64,000 nt of DNA from Bradyrhizobium sp. 149 (GCF_023073915.1 NZ_JADPKK010000016.1:55341-119340); one strand, 5' to 3'; numbered from the stretch's first letter, positions 10,070 through 22,062 are shown. Numbers and translations are program-made. Notes: generated by a model not told the origin, from the letters alone.

Positions 10070-10846
10070 TCAGTGCAGCGAGGTGTACGCCGCGCCCAGC
10101 ATCGGGCCCGGCTTTTCGCGGCTGCCGTCCTGGACATAGACCACAGCGCCGTCGACGCCCTCGCGCGTGAGGTTCTCGAGCGGCACCGTCCAGCTTTCCG
10201 GACGGCCGGTCCAGTCGCCGACCTTGAGCAGGTTGCGCACCACGTTGTGATAGATGACCTGCTGTCCGCGATTCTCGCCGCGGCTGATCGCGATCGGCAC
10301 CGATTTCGCGATGGAGCAGATCCAGACTTCGCCATGCGAAGCCGTCGGCTCCTTGCTCGCGGCCACCGAGACGTTGATCTGCTTGCCCGCGAGCGACATC
10401 GTCACCGGCACGCTCATCACGCCCGTGCCCTTGTCGGTCCTGCCGATCGCATTTTCGATGCCGGTGCGGTCGCTGCCGATGACATGCGTGGAGCCATTGA
10501 CCACGACCTGCGGCGTGTAGACTTCGCGGTCGCCGCGCATGCGCGAATAGGCACGCTGCCGTGCAGAGAAGCGCGAATCGGCCAATGTGTCCTTCCAGCC
10601 GAGATAATCCCAATAGTCGATGGGCATGCTCAGCGCGATGATCGAGGGATCGCTGGAGAGGTCGCCGATGATCTTGTCGGCCGGCGGGCAGGAGGAGCAG
10701 CCTTGCGAGGTAAACAATTCGACAACGGCGCGGGGATCAGCCTCGGCAGGACGAATGACGGCGACGATCGCACAGAGACCAAGTGCTCCCGACCAGAGGG
10801 CACCGGACCAACGCGAAACCAGATGAGAAGCCGTCATTGTTGTCAT
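10070..10846 (-). CDS. DUF1223 protein, exported, thioredoxin-like fold
   Basis: 258-residue DUF1223 protein. A hydrophobic signal segment (about residues 14-33) ends near AEADPRAVVELFTSQGCSSCPPAD. The CxxC motif CSSC directly after VELFTSQG is placed as in thioredoxin-fold proteins and is the family hallmark, so a periplasmic redox role is plausible but unproven. Next come YWDYLGWKDTLAD and TPQVVVNGSTHVIGSDR, which contains a cis-proline-like position. Start is the ATG at 10846; an ATG three codons later is equally possible. It lies downstream of acnA on the same strand. Confidence 0.85.
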   Translation of the reverse strand: MTTMTASHLVSRWSGALWSGALGLCAIVAVIRPAEADPRAVVELFTSQGCSSCPPADKIIGDLSSDPSIIALSMPIDYWDYLGWKDTLADSRFSARQRAYSRMRGDREVYTPQVVVNGSTHVIGSDRTGIENAIGRTDKGTGVMSVPVTMSLAGKQINVSVAASKEPTASHGEVWICSIAKSVPIAISRGENRGQQVIYHNVVRNLLKVGDWTGRPESWTVPLENLTREGVDGAVVYVQDGSREKPGPMLGAAYTSLH

Positions 10847-11001
10847 GTCGAACGCCGCACACCATTGCTCGTGAGAGGGGGAAATCTTACCGCCGGATGG
10901 TCACCGTAGTCTTACGGGGCTCACACATTCGTCCGTTCCAGAAAACCGCCAAGTCGAGGTTCTCTGCCGGACCGGCCCATCTGAAGCCTGCCGCAAACGC
11001 G

Positions 11002-11030
11002 CGAAGGCGGCCTTGTGATAGGCCGCCTTC
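11002..11030. terminator. Probable terminator of acnA
   Basis: A perfect 10-bp inverted repeat GAAGGCGGCC/GGCCGCCTTC with a 9-base loop, 51 bases after the acnA stop. The T tract on the minus strand is weak, so termination may be inefficient. Confidence 0.5.
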
Positions 11031-11080
11031 GTGTAACCTACTACTCACTTCGCAGTGAGCCATTGTTCACAAATCCGCGC

Positions 11081-13801
<2,721 letters not shown>

Positions 13802-13915
13802 GTAGGAAATCCCAATTGTTAGTTATACCCGGCAGGGTATTTTAACCCGTCAGCGTAGGCAGGCTGAGTCGCTTGCAGGGGCAGGTTAAGTTGCTGCATC
13901 AAGTAGTTCCGGGCT

Positions 13916-13932
13916 TATAGAAGCTTTCTAAC
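13916..13932. promoter_or_regulatory. Iron control element (ICE), predicted Irr-binding site
   Basis: TATAGAAGCTTTCTAAC matches the Bradyrhizobium/Rhizobium ICE pattern TTTAGAA-N3-TTCTAAA at 12 of 14 defined positions. It lies in the divergent acnA/ccmA spacer, 115 bases before acnA and 110 bases before ccmA. Irr senses haem/iron status through such sites, and both flanking transcription units make Fe-S or haem proteins. Binding is inferred. Confidence 0.65.
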
Positions 13933-14041
13933 CGCGCCGCCACAGCCACAATCGTGCCGCAGCAATTCGCGAGCCAAAAATTCCCATGCGCTACCCCAAG
14001 ATTTCCTGAGGCCTGGCTTGAGCGGATTGATACGAGGCAAA

Positions 14042-14644
14042 ATGCAGCTTTCCGGACGCGGGGTGATTTGCGTGCGGGGCGGGCGCCACGTGTTTTCCGG
14101 GCTCGATTTCGAGGCCGGCGCCGGCGAAGCCGTGGCGGTCGTGGGCCGCAACGGATCGGGCAAGACGTCGCTGCTGCGGCTGATCGCGGGCCTGCTCATT
14201 CCGGCGGGCGGCACGATCGCGCTGGACGGAGGCGATGCCGAGCTGACGCTGCCGGAGCAATGCCACTATCTCGGTCATCGCGACGCCCTGAAGCCTGCCC
14301 TGAGCGTGGCGGAAAACCTGGCATTCTGGGCCGATTTCCTGGGCGGAGAGCGTTTGGATGCCGGCGAGAGCCTCGCCACCGTCGGCCTCGATCATGCCGC
14401 CCATCTTCCCGCCGCCTTCCTGTCCGCCGGCCAGCGCCGCCGGCTCTCGCTGGCCCGCCTGCTGACCGTCCGCCGACCGCTCTGGCTGCTGGACGAGCCG
14501 ACCTCGGCGCTGGATGTCGCCGGCCAGGACATGTTTTCCGGATTGATGCGCGAGCACTTGGCGCGCGGCGGCCTGATCATCGCCGCCACCCACGCCCCGC
14601 TCGGGATCGATTCGCGGGAGCTGCGGATCGGGGGGATGGGGTGA
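14042..14644 (+). CDS. ccmA: Cytochrome c biogenesis ATP-binding protein CcmA
   Basis: ATPase of the CcmABCD complex, which releases holo-CcmE (haem chaperone) during System I cytochrome c maturation. The 200-residue protein carries Walker [16 protein letters not shown], signature [15 protein letters not shown] and Walker [13 protein letters not shown]. The ATG at 14042 (MQLSGRGV) fits the family better than the start at 14018. It heads the ccmABCDG operon, but ccmB follows only after a 232-base repeat-containing gap. Confidence 0.94.
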   Translation: MQLSGRGVICVRGGRHVFSGLDFEAGAGEAVAVVGRNGSGKTSLLRLIAGLLIPAGGTIALDGGDAELTLPEQCHYLGHRDALKPALSVAENLAFWADFLGGERLDAGESLATVGLDHAAHLPAAFLSAGQRRRLSLARLLTVRRPLWLLDEPTSALDVAGQDMFSGLMREHLARGGLIIAATHAPLGIDSRELRIGGMG

Positions 14645-14714
14645 GACGGGCCGACCCTCAGGTTTTCGAGCGGCAAAGCTCCGCTCTCACAGCAGGGACC
14701 CAGCGGTCGCCGCG

Positions 14715-14845
14715 GGCTCCCTCGCCTCTCCCGCGCGCGGGAGAGGTCGGCGCGCAGCGCCGGGTGAGGGTTCTCTCCTCTGTGGGAGTCTTCGTTGTCG
14801 AGACACCCTCTCCCCAACCCCGCCCCGCAAGCGGCGGAGGGAGCC
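14715..14845. repeat. Dispersed repeat (CCTCTCCCGCGCGCGGGAGAGG...ACCCTCTCCCCAACCCC)
   Basis: An inverted, diverged copy lies at 35330-35425: CGGGTGAGGGTTCTCTCCTC here equals the complement of the 35.4 kb segment, and GAGACACCCTCTCCCCAACC equals the complement of the segment near 35.36 kb. The element sits inside the ccm operon, between ccmA and ccmB. Confidence 0.8.
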
Positions 14846-14876
14846 CACCGCCCTTGGGGCACAATGGAGCCCCCTC

Positions 14877-15545
14877 ATGAGCGCCCTGTCTGCCCTCATT
14901 CGCCGGGACATCCGGATCGCGCTCCGCGTCGGCGGCGGGGCGTTGATTGGCGTGCTGTTCTTCCTGACCGTGGTGGTGCTGATGCCGTTTGCGGTGGGGC
15001 CGGATCTGGCACTGCTGTCGCGGCTCGGGCCGGCGATCCTGTGGCTCGGCGCGCTGCTGGCAAGCCTGCTCACGCTGGACCGGCTATTCATGGCCGACCA
15101 CGAGGACGGCTCGCTCGACCTGATCACGATGAGCCGGACCCCGCTGGAACTCGCCTGCGCGGCGAAGGCGCTGGCGCATTGGCTGGCCGCCGGCCTGCCG
15201 CTGATCGTCGCAACCCCCGTGCTCGGCCTGCTGCTCAACCTCGACATGGTCGCGACCGGCGCTGTGGCGCTGACGCTGCTCGCCGGTACCCCGGCGCTGA
15301 CGTTTACGGGAATGATCGGCGCGGCGCTGGCGGTGACGCTGCATCGCGGCGGGCTGCTGATGGCCGTCCTGGTGCTGCCGCTGTCGATTCCGGTGCTGAT
15401 TTTCGGGGTCGCAGCGTCGCAGGCGGTGATCGTCGGACCCATGACGTTCGGCGCGCCGTTCTCGATCCTGTGCGCGCTGTCGCTGGTCAGCCTCGTGGTC
15501 GGCCCGTTCGCGGCGGCGGCGAGCCTGAAGCATGGACTGGATTGA
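14877..15545 (+). CDS. ccmB: Haem exporter protein CcmB
   Basis: Membrane subunit that partners CcmA and CcmC in the complex that frees haem-loaded CcmE. At 222 residues with six hydrophobic helices it has the family's normal size; SALIRRDIRIALRVGGGALIGVLFF and the later LPLSIPVLIFGVAA segment are typical. The ATG at 14877 is preceded by GGAG, which lies just outside the repeat that separates it from ccmA. Confidence 0.93.
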   Translation: MSALSALIRRDIRIALRVGGGALIGVLFFLTVVVLMPFAVGPDLALLSRLGPAILWLGALLASLLTLDRLFMADHEDGSLDLITMSRTPLELACAAKALAHWLAAGLPLIVATPVLGLLLNLDMVATGAVALTLLAGTPALTFTGMIGAALAVTLHRGGLLMAVLVLPLSIPVLIFGVAASQAVIVGPMTFGAPFSILCALSLVSLVVGPFAAAASLKHGLD

Positions 15546-15621
15546 CCTTGACCCCGATCAACTTTCGCTGCGGACATTCGTGCTGATTGCGTGAGCAGGC
15601 CCCGGTGATTATCAGGATACC

Positions 15622-16395
15622 ATGACGCTGATCGACCTCGCCAACCCCACACGGTTCCTCGCGCTGACGGCACGGGTACTGCCGTGGCTTGCGGCCGCGA
15701 CAATCATCCTGCTCGCGATCGGGCTCTACCAGTCTGCGACCGCGCCCGACGACTATCAGCAGGGCGCGACGGTGAAGATCATGTTCATCCACGTGCCCAA
15801 TGCCTGGCTGTCGATGTTCGTGTGGGGCGTGATGAGCCTCGCCTCGCTCGGCACGCTGGTGTGGCGGCATCCGCTCGCCGACGTCGCCGCCAAAGCCGCA
15901 GCTCCCATCGGCGCCGCCTTCACTTTTCTCGCGCTGCTGACGGGATCGCTGTGGGGCCGGCCGATGTGGGGCACCTATTGGGAGTGGGACGCGCGGCTGA
16001 CCTCGGTGCTGATCCTGTTCCTGATGTATCTCGGCCTGATGGCGCTGTGGCGCGCGGTCGACGATCCCTCCCGCGCGGCGCGCGCCGCAGCCGTGCTGAC
16101 GCTGGTCGGCGCCATCAACCTGCCCATCATCAAGTTCTCGGTCGATTGGTGGAACACGCTGCACCAGCCGGCGTCGGTAATGCGCATGGGCGGTTCGTCG
16201 CTCGATCGATCGTTCCTGATTCCGCTGCTGGTGATGGCGATTGCGTTCACCCTGCTGTTCGTCACGCTGCATATCGCGGCGATGCGCAACGAGATTTTGC
16301 GCCGCCGTGTCCGCTCCCTGCAGATGATGCAGGCGAGCCGCGTAGCGTTTTCTGGCGAAGTGGGGGCATCGAAAGAGGTCGGGGCCACATCATGA
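15622..16395 (+). CDS. ccmC: Haem-handling protein CcmC
   Basis: Inner-membrane protein that loads haem onto CcmE. 257 residues, six TM helices. The tryptophan-rich periplasmic haem signature reads [13 protein letters not shown], and the flanking periplasmic histidines appear in [11 protein letters not shown] and [11 protein letters not shown]. The stop overlaps the ATG of ccmD (ATGA), showing coupling. The C-terminal extension rich in Arg is cytosolic. Confidence 0.95.
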   Translation: MTLIDLANPTRFLALTARVLPWLAAATIILLAIGLYQSATAPDDYQQGATVKIMFIHVPNAWLSMFVWGVMSLASLGTLVWRHPLADVAAKAAAPIGAAFTFLALLTGSLWGRPMWGTYWEWDARLTSVLILFLMYLGLMALWRAVDDPSRAARAAAVLTLVGAINLPIIKFSVDWWNTLHQPASVMRMGGSSLDRSFLIPLLVMAIAFTLLFVTLHIAAMRNEILRRRVRSLQMMQASRVAFSGEVGASKEVGATS

Positions 16396-16577
16396 GCATC
16401 TCGCTTGGCCCCTACGCCTCCTTCATCGTGACGTCCTATGCCGCGGCCGCCATCGTCGTCGGAATCCTGATCGGCTGGATCGTGCTCGACTATCGCAGCC
16501 AGACGCGGCGCCTGCGCGAGCTCCACCGCAGTGGCGTCACGCGCCGCTCGGGCCGCAACGCGACGGATACACCATGA
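16392..16577 (+). CDS. ccmD: Small membrane protein CcmD
   Basis: 61-residue single-span protein: a short N-terminus ([15 protein letters not shown]), one TM helix (about residues 15-33) and a basic cytosolic tail with [13 protein letters not shown], the usual CcmD pattern. It stabilises the CcmABC-CcmE interaction. It overlaps ccmC and ccmG by four bases each. Confidence 0.92.
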   Translation: MSISLGPYASFIVTSYAAAAIVVGILIGWIVLDYRSQTRRLRELHRSGVTRRSGRNATDTP

Positions 16578-17158
16578 GCGATCAATCGACCTCCGCTCCG
16601 CCGCAACGCCGCACCTTCTTGATGGTGCTGCCGCTGATCGCCTTCATCGCCTTGGCGCTGCTGTTCTGGTTCCGGCTCGGCAGCGGCGATCCCTCGCGGA
16701 TCCCTTCCGCGCTGATCGGACGTCCCGCGCCGCAAACCATGCTGCCGCCGCTCGAGGGATTGCAGGCGGACAACGCGCAGATCCCCGGCCTCGATCCCGC
16801 TGCGTTCAAGGGCAAGGTCAGCCTTGTCAATGTGTGGGCGTCCTGGTGCGTGCCGTGCCACGACGAGGCGCCGCTCCTGACCGAATTGGCGAAAGACAAG
16901 CGCTTCCAGCTCGTCGGCATCAACTACAAGGATGCCGCCGACAATGCACGGCGCTTCCTGGGGCGCTACGGCAACCCGTTCGGCCACGTCGGCGTCGATG
17001 CCAACGGCCGCGCCTCGATCGAATGGGGCGTCTACGGCGTGCCGGAGACTTTCGTCGTCGGCCGCGAAGGCACCATCGTCTACAAGCTGGTGGGGCCGAT
17101 CACGCCGGACAATCTGCGGACGGTGTTGTTGCCGCAGATGGAGAAGGCGTTGAAATAG
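16574..17158 (+). CDS. ccmG: Thiol:disulfide interchange protein CcmG/DsbE/CycY
   Basis: Membrane-anchored periplasmic thioredoxin that reduces apocytochrome c thiols before haem attachment. 194 residues: an N-terminal anchor (about 12-30), then the thioredoxin fold with active site [15 protein letters not shown] and the cis-proline segment GVPETFVVG. It ends the ccmABCDG operon; ccmE, ccmF and ccmH must lie elsewhere. A palindromic repeat follows at once. Confidence 0.95.
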   Translation: MSDQSTSAPPQRRTFLMVLPLIAFIALALLFWFRLGSGDPSRIPSALIGRPAPQTMLPPLEGLQADNAQIPGLDPAAFKGKVSLVNVWASWCVPCHDEAPLLTELAKDKRFQLVGINYKDAADNARRFLGRYGNPFGHVGVDANGRASIEWGVYGVPETFVVGREGTIVYKLVGPITPDNLRTVLLPQMEKALK

Positions 17159-17162
17159 TCAC

Positions 17163-17249
17163 CGTCATTGCGAGGAGCCCTTGCGACGAAGCAATCCAGA
17201 CTGTCTCCGTGGAGGGATTCTGGATTGCTTCGCTTCGCTCGCAATGACG
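17163..17249. repeat. 87-bp palindromic dispersed repeat, copy 1
   Basis: CGTCATTGCGAGGAGC at one end and CGCTCGCAATGACG at the other are complementary, with inner arms GAAGCAATCCAG / CTGGATTGCTTC. A second copy of identical length and orientation lies at 49609-49695. It fills the gap between the convergent ccmG and yciB stops, where it could serve as a bidirectional terminator. Confidence 0.85.
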
Positions 17250-17262
17250 AGCGGAGAAAACC

Positions 17263-17865
17263 CTACCCCTTCCGCACATCCCCCGCCTCGGCCTCGCTCG
17301 CTTCCAGCGACGCCGGTTCGAGGTGATAGCGCTTGGTCAGCGGCATCTGGGCGATGGCGAAGACCATGGTCAACGGGGTGACGCCGAACACCTTGAAGTT
17401 GACCCAGAAGTCCGTGCTCTGGGTGCGCCAGACCATCTCGTTCAACACCGCCATGCCGGCGAAGAACAGCGCCCAGCGCAGCGTGAGGATACGCCAGCCC
17501 TGCGGCGTCAAATTGAACATCTGGTCGAACATGACCGCAATGAAGGAGCGGCCGAACAACAGGCCGCCGCCGAGGATCACGGCGAACAGGGCGTAGATGA
17601 TGGTCGGCTTGAGCTTGATGAAGGTCTCGTCGTGCAGCACCAGCGTCAGCGTGCCGAACACCAGCACGATCACGCCGGTCACAATGGCCATGATCGGGAT
17701 GTGCCGCGTCACCACATAGGAAGCGATCATCGCTGCGACGATCGCGACCATGAAGGCGCCGGTCGCGGCAAACAGATTGAACTTCGCATTCACGAAGAAG
17801 AACACGAGCAGCGGGCCGAGCTCGGTCGCAAGCTTGAACAGCGGATGTGGCTGGGTCTTGTCCAT
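17263..17865 (-). CDS. yciB: Septation protein A / YciB family
   Basis: 200-residue inner-membrane protein of the YciB (IspZ/intracellular septation A) family with about five TM helices. Family marks are [15 protein letters not shown] at the N-terminus, the repeated [25 protein letters not shown] region, and [21 protein letters not shown]. Enterobacterial relatives take part in cell-envelope and septum integrity. It lies 3 bases after ftsY on the same strand and is probably cotranscribed. Confidence 0.93.
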   Translation of the reverse strand: MDKTQPHPLFKLATELGPLLVFFFVNAKFNLFAATGAFMVAIVAAMIASYVVTRHIPIMAIVTGVIVLVFGTLTLVLHDETFIKLKPTIIYALFAVILGGGLLFGRSFIAVMFDQMFNLTPQGWRILTLRWALFFAGMAVLNEMVWRTQSTDFWVNFKVFGVTPLTMVFAIAQMPLTKRYHLEPASLEASEAEAGDVRKG

Positions 17866-17868
17866 TCT

Positions 17869-18816
17869 TCAGCTTTCGATTCCGGCAATCGCACGGGCGA
17901 AATCACGCGCGGTGAACGGCGCGAGATCATCGACGCCTTCGCCGACGCCGATGAAATGCACCGGCAGTTTGAATTTCTCCGCGAGCGCCACCAGAATGCC
18001 GCCGCGGGCGGTGCCGTCGAGCTTGGTCATCACGAGACCGGTGACCCCGGCGGTGCGATGGAAGGCCTCGACCTGCGATAGCGCGTTCTGGCCGACGGTG
18101 GCGTCCAGCACAAGCAGCACCGCATGCGGCGCAGTGTCGTCCACCTTGCGGATGACGCGCACGACTTTTTCGAGCTCGTTCATCAGCTCGGCCTTGTTCT
18201 GAAGCCGCCCGGCGGTGTCGATCAGGAGCACGTCGGTGGCCTGCTCCTTTGCCGCCGTGAGCGCGTTGAAGGCGAGGCTCGCCGAATCCGAGCCTTGCGC
18301 GCCTGCTATGACCGGCGTCCTGGTGCGCTCACCCCAGACCTTGAGCTGCTCGATCGCTGCGGCGCGAAACGTGTCGCCGGCGGCAAGCATCACCTTGCGA
18401 CCTTCGGATGCGAATTTCTGCGAGAGTTTTCCGATGGTCGTGGTCTTGCCGGAGCCGTTGACGCCGACCACGAGGATGACGAAGGGCTTCTTGCCGGCAT
18501 CGATCTCGAGCGGTTTTGCCACCGCTGCCAGCACCTTCTCGACCTCGGTCGCGACGACGTCCTTGACCTCGTCCGCCGAGATCGCCTTGTCGTAGCGCCC
18601 CGTGCCGACGGCGTCCGCGATCCGCACCGCGACCGAGGTGCCGAGGTCGGCGCGCAGCAGCACGTCCTCGATGTCGTCGAGCATGGCGCGGTCGAGCTTG
18701 CGCTTGGTGACGAGGTCGGCGACCGCGGTCCCAAGCGAGGACGAGGTGCGCTTCAGCCCGTCGGACAGGCGCCGCCACCAGCTCAGCTTGGGGGTCTCGG
18801 GGGTGGTATCGTTCAT
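17869..18816 (-). CDS. ftsY: Signal recognition particle receptor FtsY
   Basis: SRP receptor GTPase that docks Ffh-ribosome complexes at the membrane. G1 GVNGSGKTTTIGKL, G3 DTAGRLQNKAELM and G4 TKLDGTARGG are intact, with the NG-domain helix bundle before them. At 315 residues it lacks the long acidic N-terminal domain of E. coli FtsY, as is usual in alphaproteobacteria. Its partner gene ffh lies about 7 kb away in this window. yciB follows closely. Confidence 0.96.
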   Translation of the reverse strand: MNDTTPETPKLSWWRRLSDGLKRTSSSLGTAVADLVTKRKLDRAMLDDIEDVLLRADLGTSVAVRIADAVGTGRYDKAISADEVKDVVATEVEKVLAAVAKPLEIDAGKKPFVILVVGVNGSGKTTTIGKLSQKFASEGRKVMLAAGDTFRAAAIEQLKVWGERTRTPVIAGAQGSDSASLAFNALTAAKEQATDVLLIDTAGRLQNKAELMNELEKVVRVIRKVDDTAPHAVLLVLDATVGQNALSQVEAFHRTAGVTGLVMTKLDGTARGGILVALAEKFKLPVHFIGVGEGVDDLAPFTARDFARAIAGIES

Positions 18817-18876
18817 GGTGGCGGTGTGTTAGCCGTTCCGGCTCCCAAACGAAAGTCTTGACCGAAAGTCCTGCAA

Positions 18877-19578
18877 TTGCTCGATGTTCCCGAATTGACC
18901 GCCGACGAAATCTTAGGCCGCGTGCTCCATCGCGACGGATTGATGCTGGTCATCGACAAGCCGGCCGGCCTGCCCGTGCATCGCGGCCCCAAGGGCGGCG
19001 CCAATCTGGAAACCTCCTTCGACGCGCTCCGTTTCGGCCTGCCGCGGCCGCCGGTGCTGGCCCACCGGCTGGACAAGGACACCTCCGGCTGCCTCATCCT
19101 CGGCCGCCATCGCAAGGCGACCGCCTCGCTCGGCCTGCTGTTCAAGCACGGCAAGATCGGCAAGACCTACTGGACCCTGGTCGAGGGCGGTCCCACGGAG
19201 GACGAAGGCACCATCGACATGCCACTCGGCCGGCTCAATGCCGAACGTGGCTGGTGGCAGAAACCGGATCCCGAGGGCCAGAAGGCCGTCACCACCTGGA
19301 AGGTGATGGGCCGGGGCAACGGCCTGACCTGGCTCGCCATGGAACCGGTGACCGGGCGGACCCATCAATTGCGGGTGCATTCGGCCGCGACCGGATGGCC
19401 GATTTTCGGCGATAACATTTACGGCAACGGCCCGCGCTTCGGCGAGCCGAAGCTGCACCTGCATTCCCGCGAGATCGTGGTGCCGATCTCCCGCAACAAG
19501 GAGCCGGTCCGCGTCGTAGCCCCGGCACCGCCCCACATGCACGAGCGGCTCCGCGCCTGCGGGTGGAACGGAGAATAG
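18877..19578 (+). CDS. RluA-family pseudouridine synthase
   Basis: 233-residue pseudouridine synthase acting on rRNA or tRNA uridines. The catalytic block HRLDKDTSGCLILGR contains the essential Asp; GLMLVIDKPAGLPVHRG and GRTHQLRVH are the flanking family blocks. The N-terminal S4 domain of RluC/RluD is absent, so it resembles the short RluA/TruC-like enzymes; the target base cannot be assigned. The start is a TTG at 18877, giving the helix that precedes the catalytic domain; no upstream in-frame ATG is available. It is divergent from ftsY. Confidence 0.88.
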   Translation: MLDVPELTADEILGRVLHRDGLMLVIDKPAGLPVHRGPKGGANLETSFDALRFGLPRPPVLAHRLDKDTSGCLILGRHRKATASLGLLFKHGKIGKTYWTLVEGGPTEDEGTIDMPLGRLNAERGWWQKPDPEGQKAVTTWKVMGRGNGLTWLAMEPVTGRTHQLRVHSAATGWPIFGDNIYGNGPRFGEPKLHLHSREIVVPISRNKEPVRVVAPAPPHMHERLRACGWNGE

Positions 19579-19694
19579 TGCCCGACCATGCTCAGTCCCG
19601 GGGCATGGTTTACGAAACGTTCAGTGCTCGTCCCTAATGATAGCGGTTGCTTAGAACAAGCTTCCGTCAATCTGCTCAGGACGAGCTGCGCGTC

Positions 19695-20804
19695 ATGTCC
19701 ACGGCCAGGTTATCGATCATCGACGAGGTCGAGTCCGCGCTTCGGACAGGCTCCGCGGAAAAGGGCCTGGCAACCGCCCGCCGCGTCACTGACCTGTTCC
19801 TGTCCTCCGCCGGCAGTTTCGACGACGAGCAGATCGCACTGTTCGACGACGTGCTCGATCGCCTGATCGGCACCATCGAGCTCCGCGCCATCGCGGACAT
19901 GGGCGCGCGCGTTGCGCTCGCCGAGATCAGCGCGCAGCTCGCGCCGATCGCGCAGGCGCCGCCATCGGTCGTTCGCCGACTCGCCAACAATGACGAGATC
20001 CGCATCGCCGGTCCCGTGCTGCAGGAATCCGCGCGCCTCGACGATGGCGAGCTGGTGCAGATCGCCTCGAGCAAGGGCGAGCCGCATCTGCTCGCGATCG
20101 CCGGCCGCTGGTGGCTGAAGGAGATCGTCAGCGATGCATTGCTGGCGCGGCGCTATCCCAGCGTCAGCCGGCGGCTCGCCGCCAATCCCGGCGCGCGCGT
20201 GTCCGGAAACGGATTTGCCGTCATCGTCGGACAGGCCGAGGCCGATCCCGAGCTCGCTGTCAGCGTCGGCGTCCGCGTCGATTTGCCCTCGGACCTGCGC
20301 CGTCAATTGCTGCGCTCGGCGACGGATGCCGTGCGGACCCGCCTGTTGTCGCGCGCGCCGCCGCATCTGTTCGAGGAGATCCAGAGCGCGATCGCCGCCG
20401 TCACCGTCGGTGTCGAGCGCGAGATGTCGGGTGTCCGCGATTTCGAAGGTGCCAAGCGCGCCGTCGCAAACCTCAAGGCGGCCGGCCAGCTCAGCGAGGC
20501 GACGCTGCTCGGCTTCGCCACGCAGCGGCGCTACGAGGAGACCGTCGCGGCCCTGGCGGCGTTGTCCGGATCGACCGTCGAAGTGATCCGCCCGCTGATG
20601 CAAAGCCTGCGCGACGACGGCCTGCTGGTGCCATGCAAGGCGGCGCAGCTCAGCTGGGAAACCACCGCCGCCGTGCTCGAAAGCCGCTTTGCGACGGGCG
20701 CCATGAAGCCGGCGGACCTCGCCAAGACGCAAGGTCATTTCGCCCGCATGACACCGGAGAATGCACGGCGGACGCTGCGGTTCTGGCAGATACGGGCGTT
20801 GTAG
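19695..20804 (+). CDS. DUF2336 domain protein
   Basis: 369-residue soluble, helix-rich protein of the alphaproteobacterial DUF2336 family. Seen: RLSIIDEVESALRTGSAEK at the N-terminus, the repetitive LANNDEIRIAGPVLQES and YPSVSRRLAANPGARVS segments suggesting alpha-helical repeats, and a conserved C-terminal block GFATQRRYEETVAALAALSG. No catalytic motif is visible and the function is unknown. The ATG at 19695 is preferred to the in-frame start at 19647. It converges with mtaB, five bases from its stop. Confidence 0.85.
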   Translation: MSTARLSIIDEVESALRTGSAEKGLATARRVTDLFLSSAGSFDDEQIALFDDVLDRLIGTIELRAIADMGARVALAEISAQLAPIAQAPPSVVRRLANNDEIRIAGPVLQESARLDDGELVQIASSKGEPHLLAIAGRWWLKEIVSDALLARRYPSVSRRLAANPGARVSGNGFAVIVGQAEADPELAVSVGVRVDLPSDLRRQLLRSATDAVRTRLLSRAPPHLFEEIQSAIAAVTVGVEREMSGVRDFEGAKRAVANLKAAGQLSEATLLGFATQRRYEETVAALAALSGSTVEVIRPLMQSLRDDGLLVPCKAAQLSWETTAAVLESRFATGAMKPADLAKTQGHFARMTPENARRTLRFWQIRAL

Positions 20805-20808
20805 GCGG

Positions 20809-22062
20809 CTAGGCTCTCAGCCGCGCGCCATCACTGCTAAGGATCCGCAGCGGCACGACCCTTCCCACCTCTTCGCCCGCAATCGCCACCGGCAGATAAT
20901 GCTCCGTGCGCCCCTGCCCATCGCTCTCGATCAGCACCTCACGCGTGGCGCCGATCTCGGTTTGCAGCCGCTGCTGCAATGCCGCTTCGCCCGCCGCACG
21001 TAGCCGCTTCGCACGGTCCTTGATGACCGGCCCCACGACCTGCGGCATTCGCGCGGCCGGCGTGCCGGGGCGCGGCGAATAGGGGAAGACGTGCAAGAAG
21101 GTCAGGCCGCACTCCTCGACCAGGCCGAGCGAGCGCGAGAACATCGCCTCGGTCTCGGTCGGAAAGCCCGCAATGATGTCGGCACCCAGCGCGATATCCG
21201 GACGCAGGCGGCGGACCTGGTCGCAGAACGCGATCGCATCCTTGCGCGAATGCCGGCGCTTCATGCGCTTCAAGATCATATCGTCGCCGGACTGCAGCGA
21301 CAGGTGCAGATGCGGCATCAGCCGCGAATCCTCGGCGATCGCATCCAGCAGATCGCTGTCTGCCTCGATCGAATCGATCGAAGAGATGCGCAGGCGCCTC
21401 AGCTCCGGCACATGCCGCAAGATCTGCTTCGTCAGCATGCCGAGTTTCGGCGCGCCCGGCAGGTCAGAGCCGTAACTGGTGAGGTCGACGCCCGTCAGCA
21501 CGATCTCGGCATGGCCGCGCGCGACCAAGGCCCGCACCTGATCGACCACGGCGCCCATCGGCACCGAACGCGAATTGCCGCGCCCGAACGGGATGACGCA
21601 GAAGGTGCAGCGATGGTCGCAGCCGTTTTGCACCTGCACGAACACGCGCGGCAGGCCGCCCGCAAAACCGTCGATGAGATGCGGCGCCATCTCCTTCACC
21701 GCCATGATGTCGCTGACTGCGATTTTTTCGCTCGCACCGAGATCGAAGGCCGCACGCGCCTCGCGCCATGCGGACGACCGCATCTTGTCGTCATTGCCGA
21801 CGACGCGATCGACCTCGGCCATGTCAGCGAACATGCCGCTCTGCGTCTGCGCGGCGCAACCGGTGACGACGATGCGCGCTCCCGGCCGCTCGCGCTTCAG
21901 CTTGCGGATCGACTGGCGCGCCTGCGCCACTGCCTCGTTGGTGACGGCGCAGCTGTTGATGACGATGGTGTCGGAGAGCCCCGCGCCTTCGGCCTCGCGG
22001 CGGATCACCTCGGCCTCGAAGGCATTGAGGCGGCAGCCGAAGGTGACGATGTCGACCGCCAT
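20809..22062 (-). CDS. mtaB: tRNA t6A37 methylthiotransferase MtaB
   Basis: Radical-SAM methylthiotransferase that turns t6A at tRNA position 37 into ms2t6A. 417 residues in the family order: UPF0004 domain with FGCRLNAFEAEVI and the 4Fe-4S cysteines of INSCAVT and TGCAAQ; radical-SAM motif CDHRCTFCVIPFGRG (CxxxCxxC); and a C-terminal TRAM-like domain. The start codon overlaps the dapF stop by one base (TAATG), so the pair is one operon. Confidence 0.94.
   Translation of the reverse strand: MAVDIVTFGCRLNAFEAEVIRREAEGAGLSDTIVINSCAVTNEAVAQARQSIRKLKRERPGARIVVTGCAAQTQSGMFADMAEVDRVVGNDDKMRSSAWREARAAFDLGASEKIAVSDIMAVKEMAPHLIDGFAGGLPRVFVQVQNGCDHRCTFCVIPFGRGNSRSVPMGAVVDQVRALVARGHAEIVLTGVDLTSYGSDLPGAPKLGMLTKQILRHVPELRRLRISSIDSIEADSDLLDAIAEDSRLMPHLHLSLQSGDDMILKRMKRRHSRKDAIAFCDQVRRLRPDIALGADIIAGFPTETEAMFSRSLGLVEECGLTFLHVFPYSPRPGTPAARMPQVVGPVIKDRAKRLRAAGEAALQQRLQTEIGATREVLIESDGQGRTEHYLPVAIAGEEVGRVVPLRILSSDGARLRA

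Noticed and set aside
9703..10335. 210-codon minus-strand ORF across the 9.7-10.3 kb gap
   Set aside because: It runs through a dispersed repeat and overlaps the DUF1223 gene in another frame; Arg/Ser-rich translation without family resemblance.
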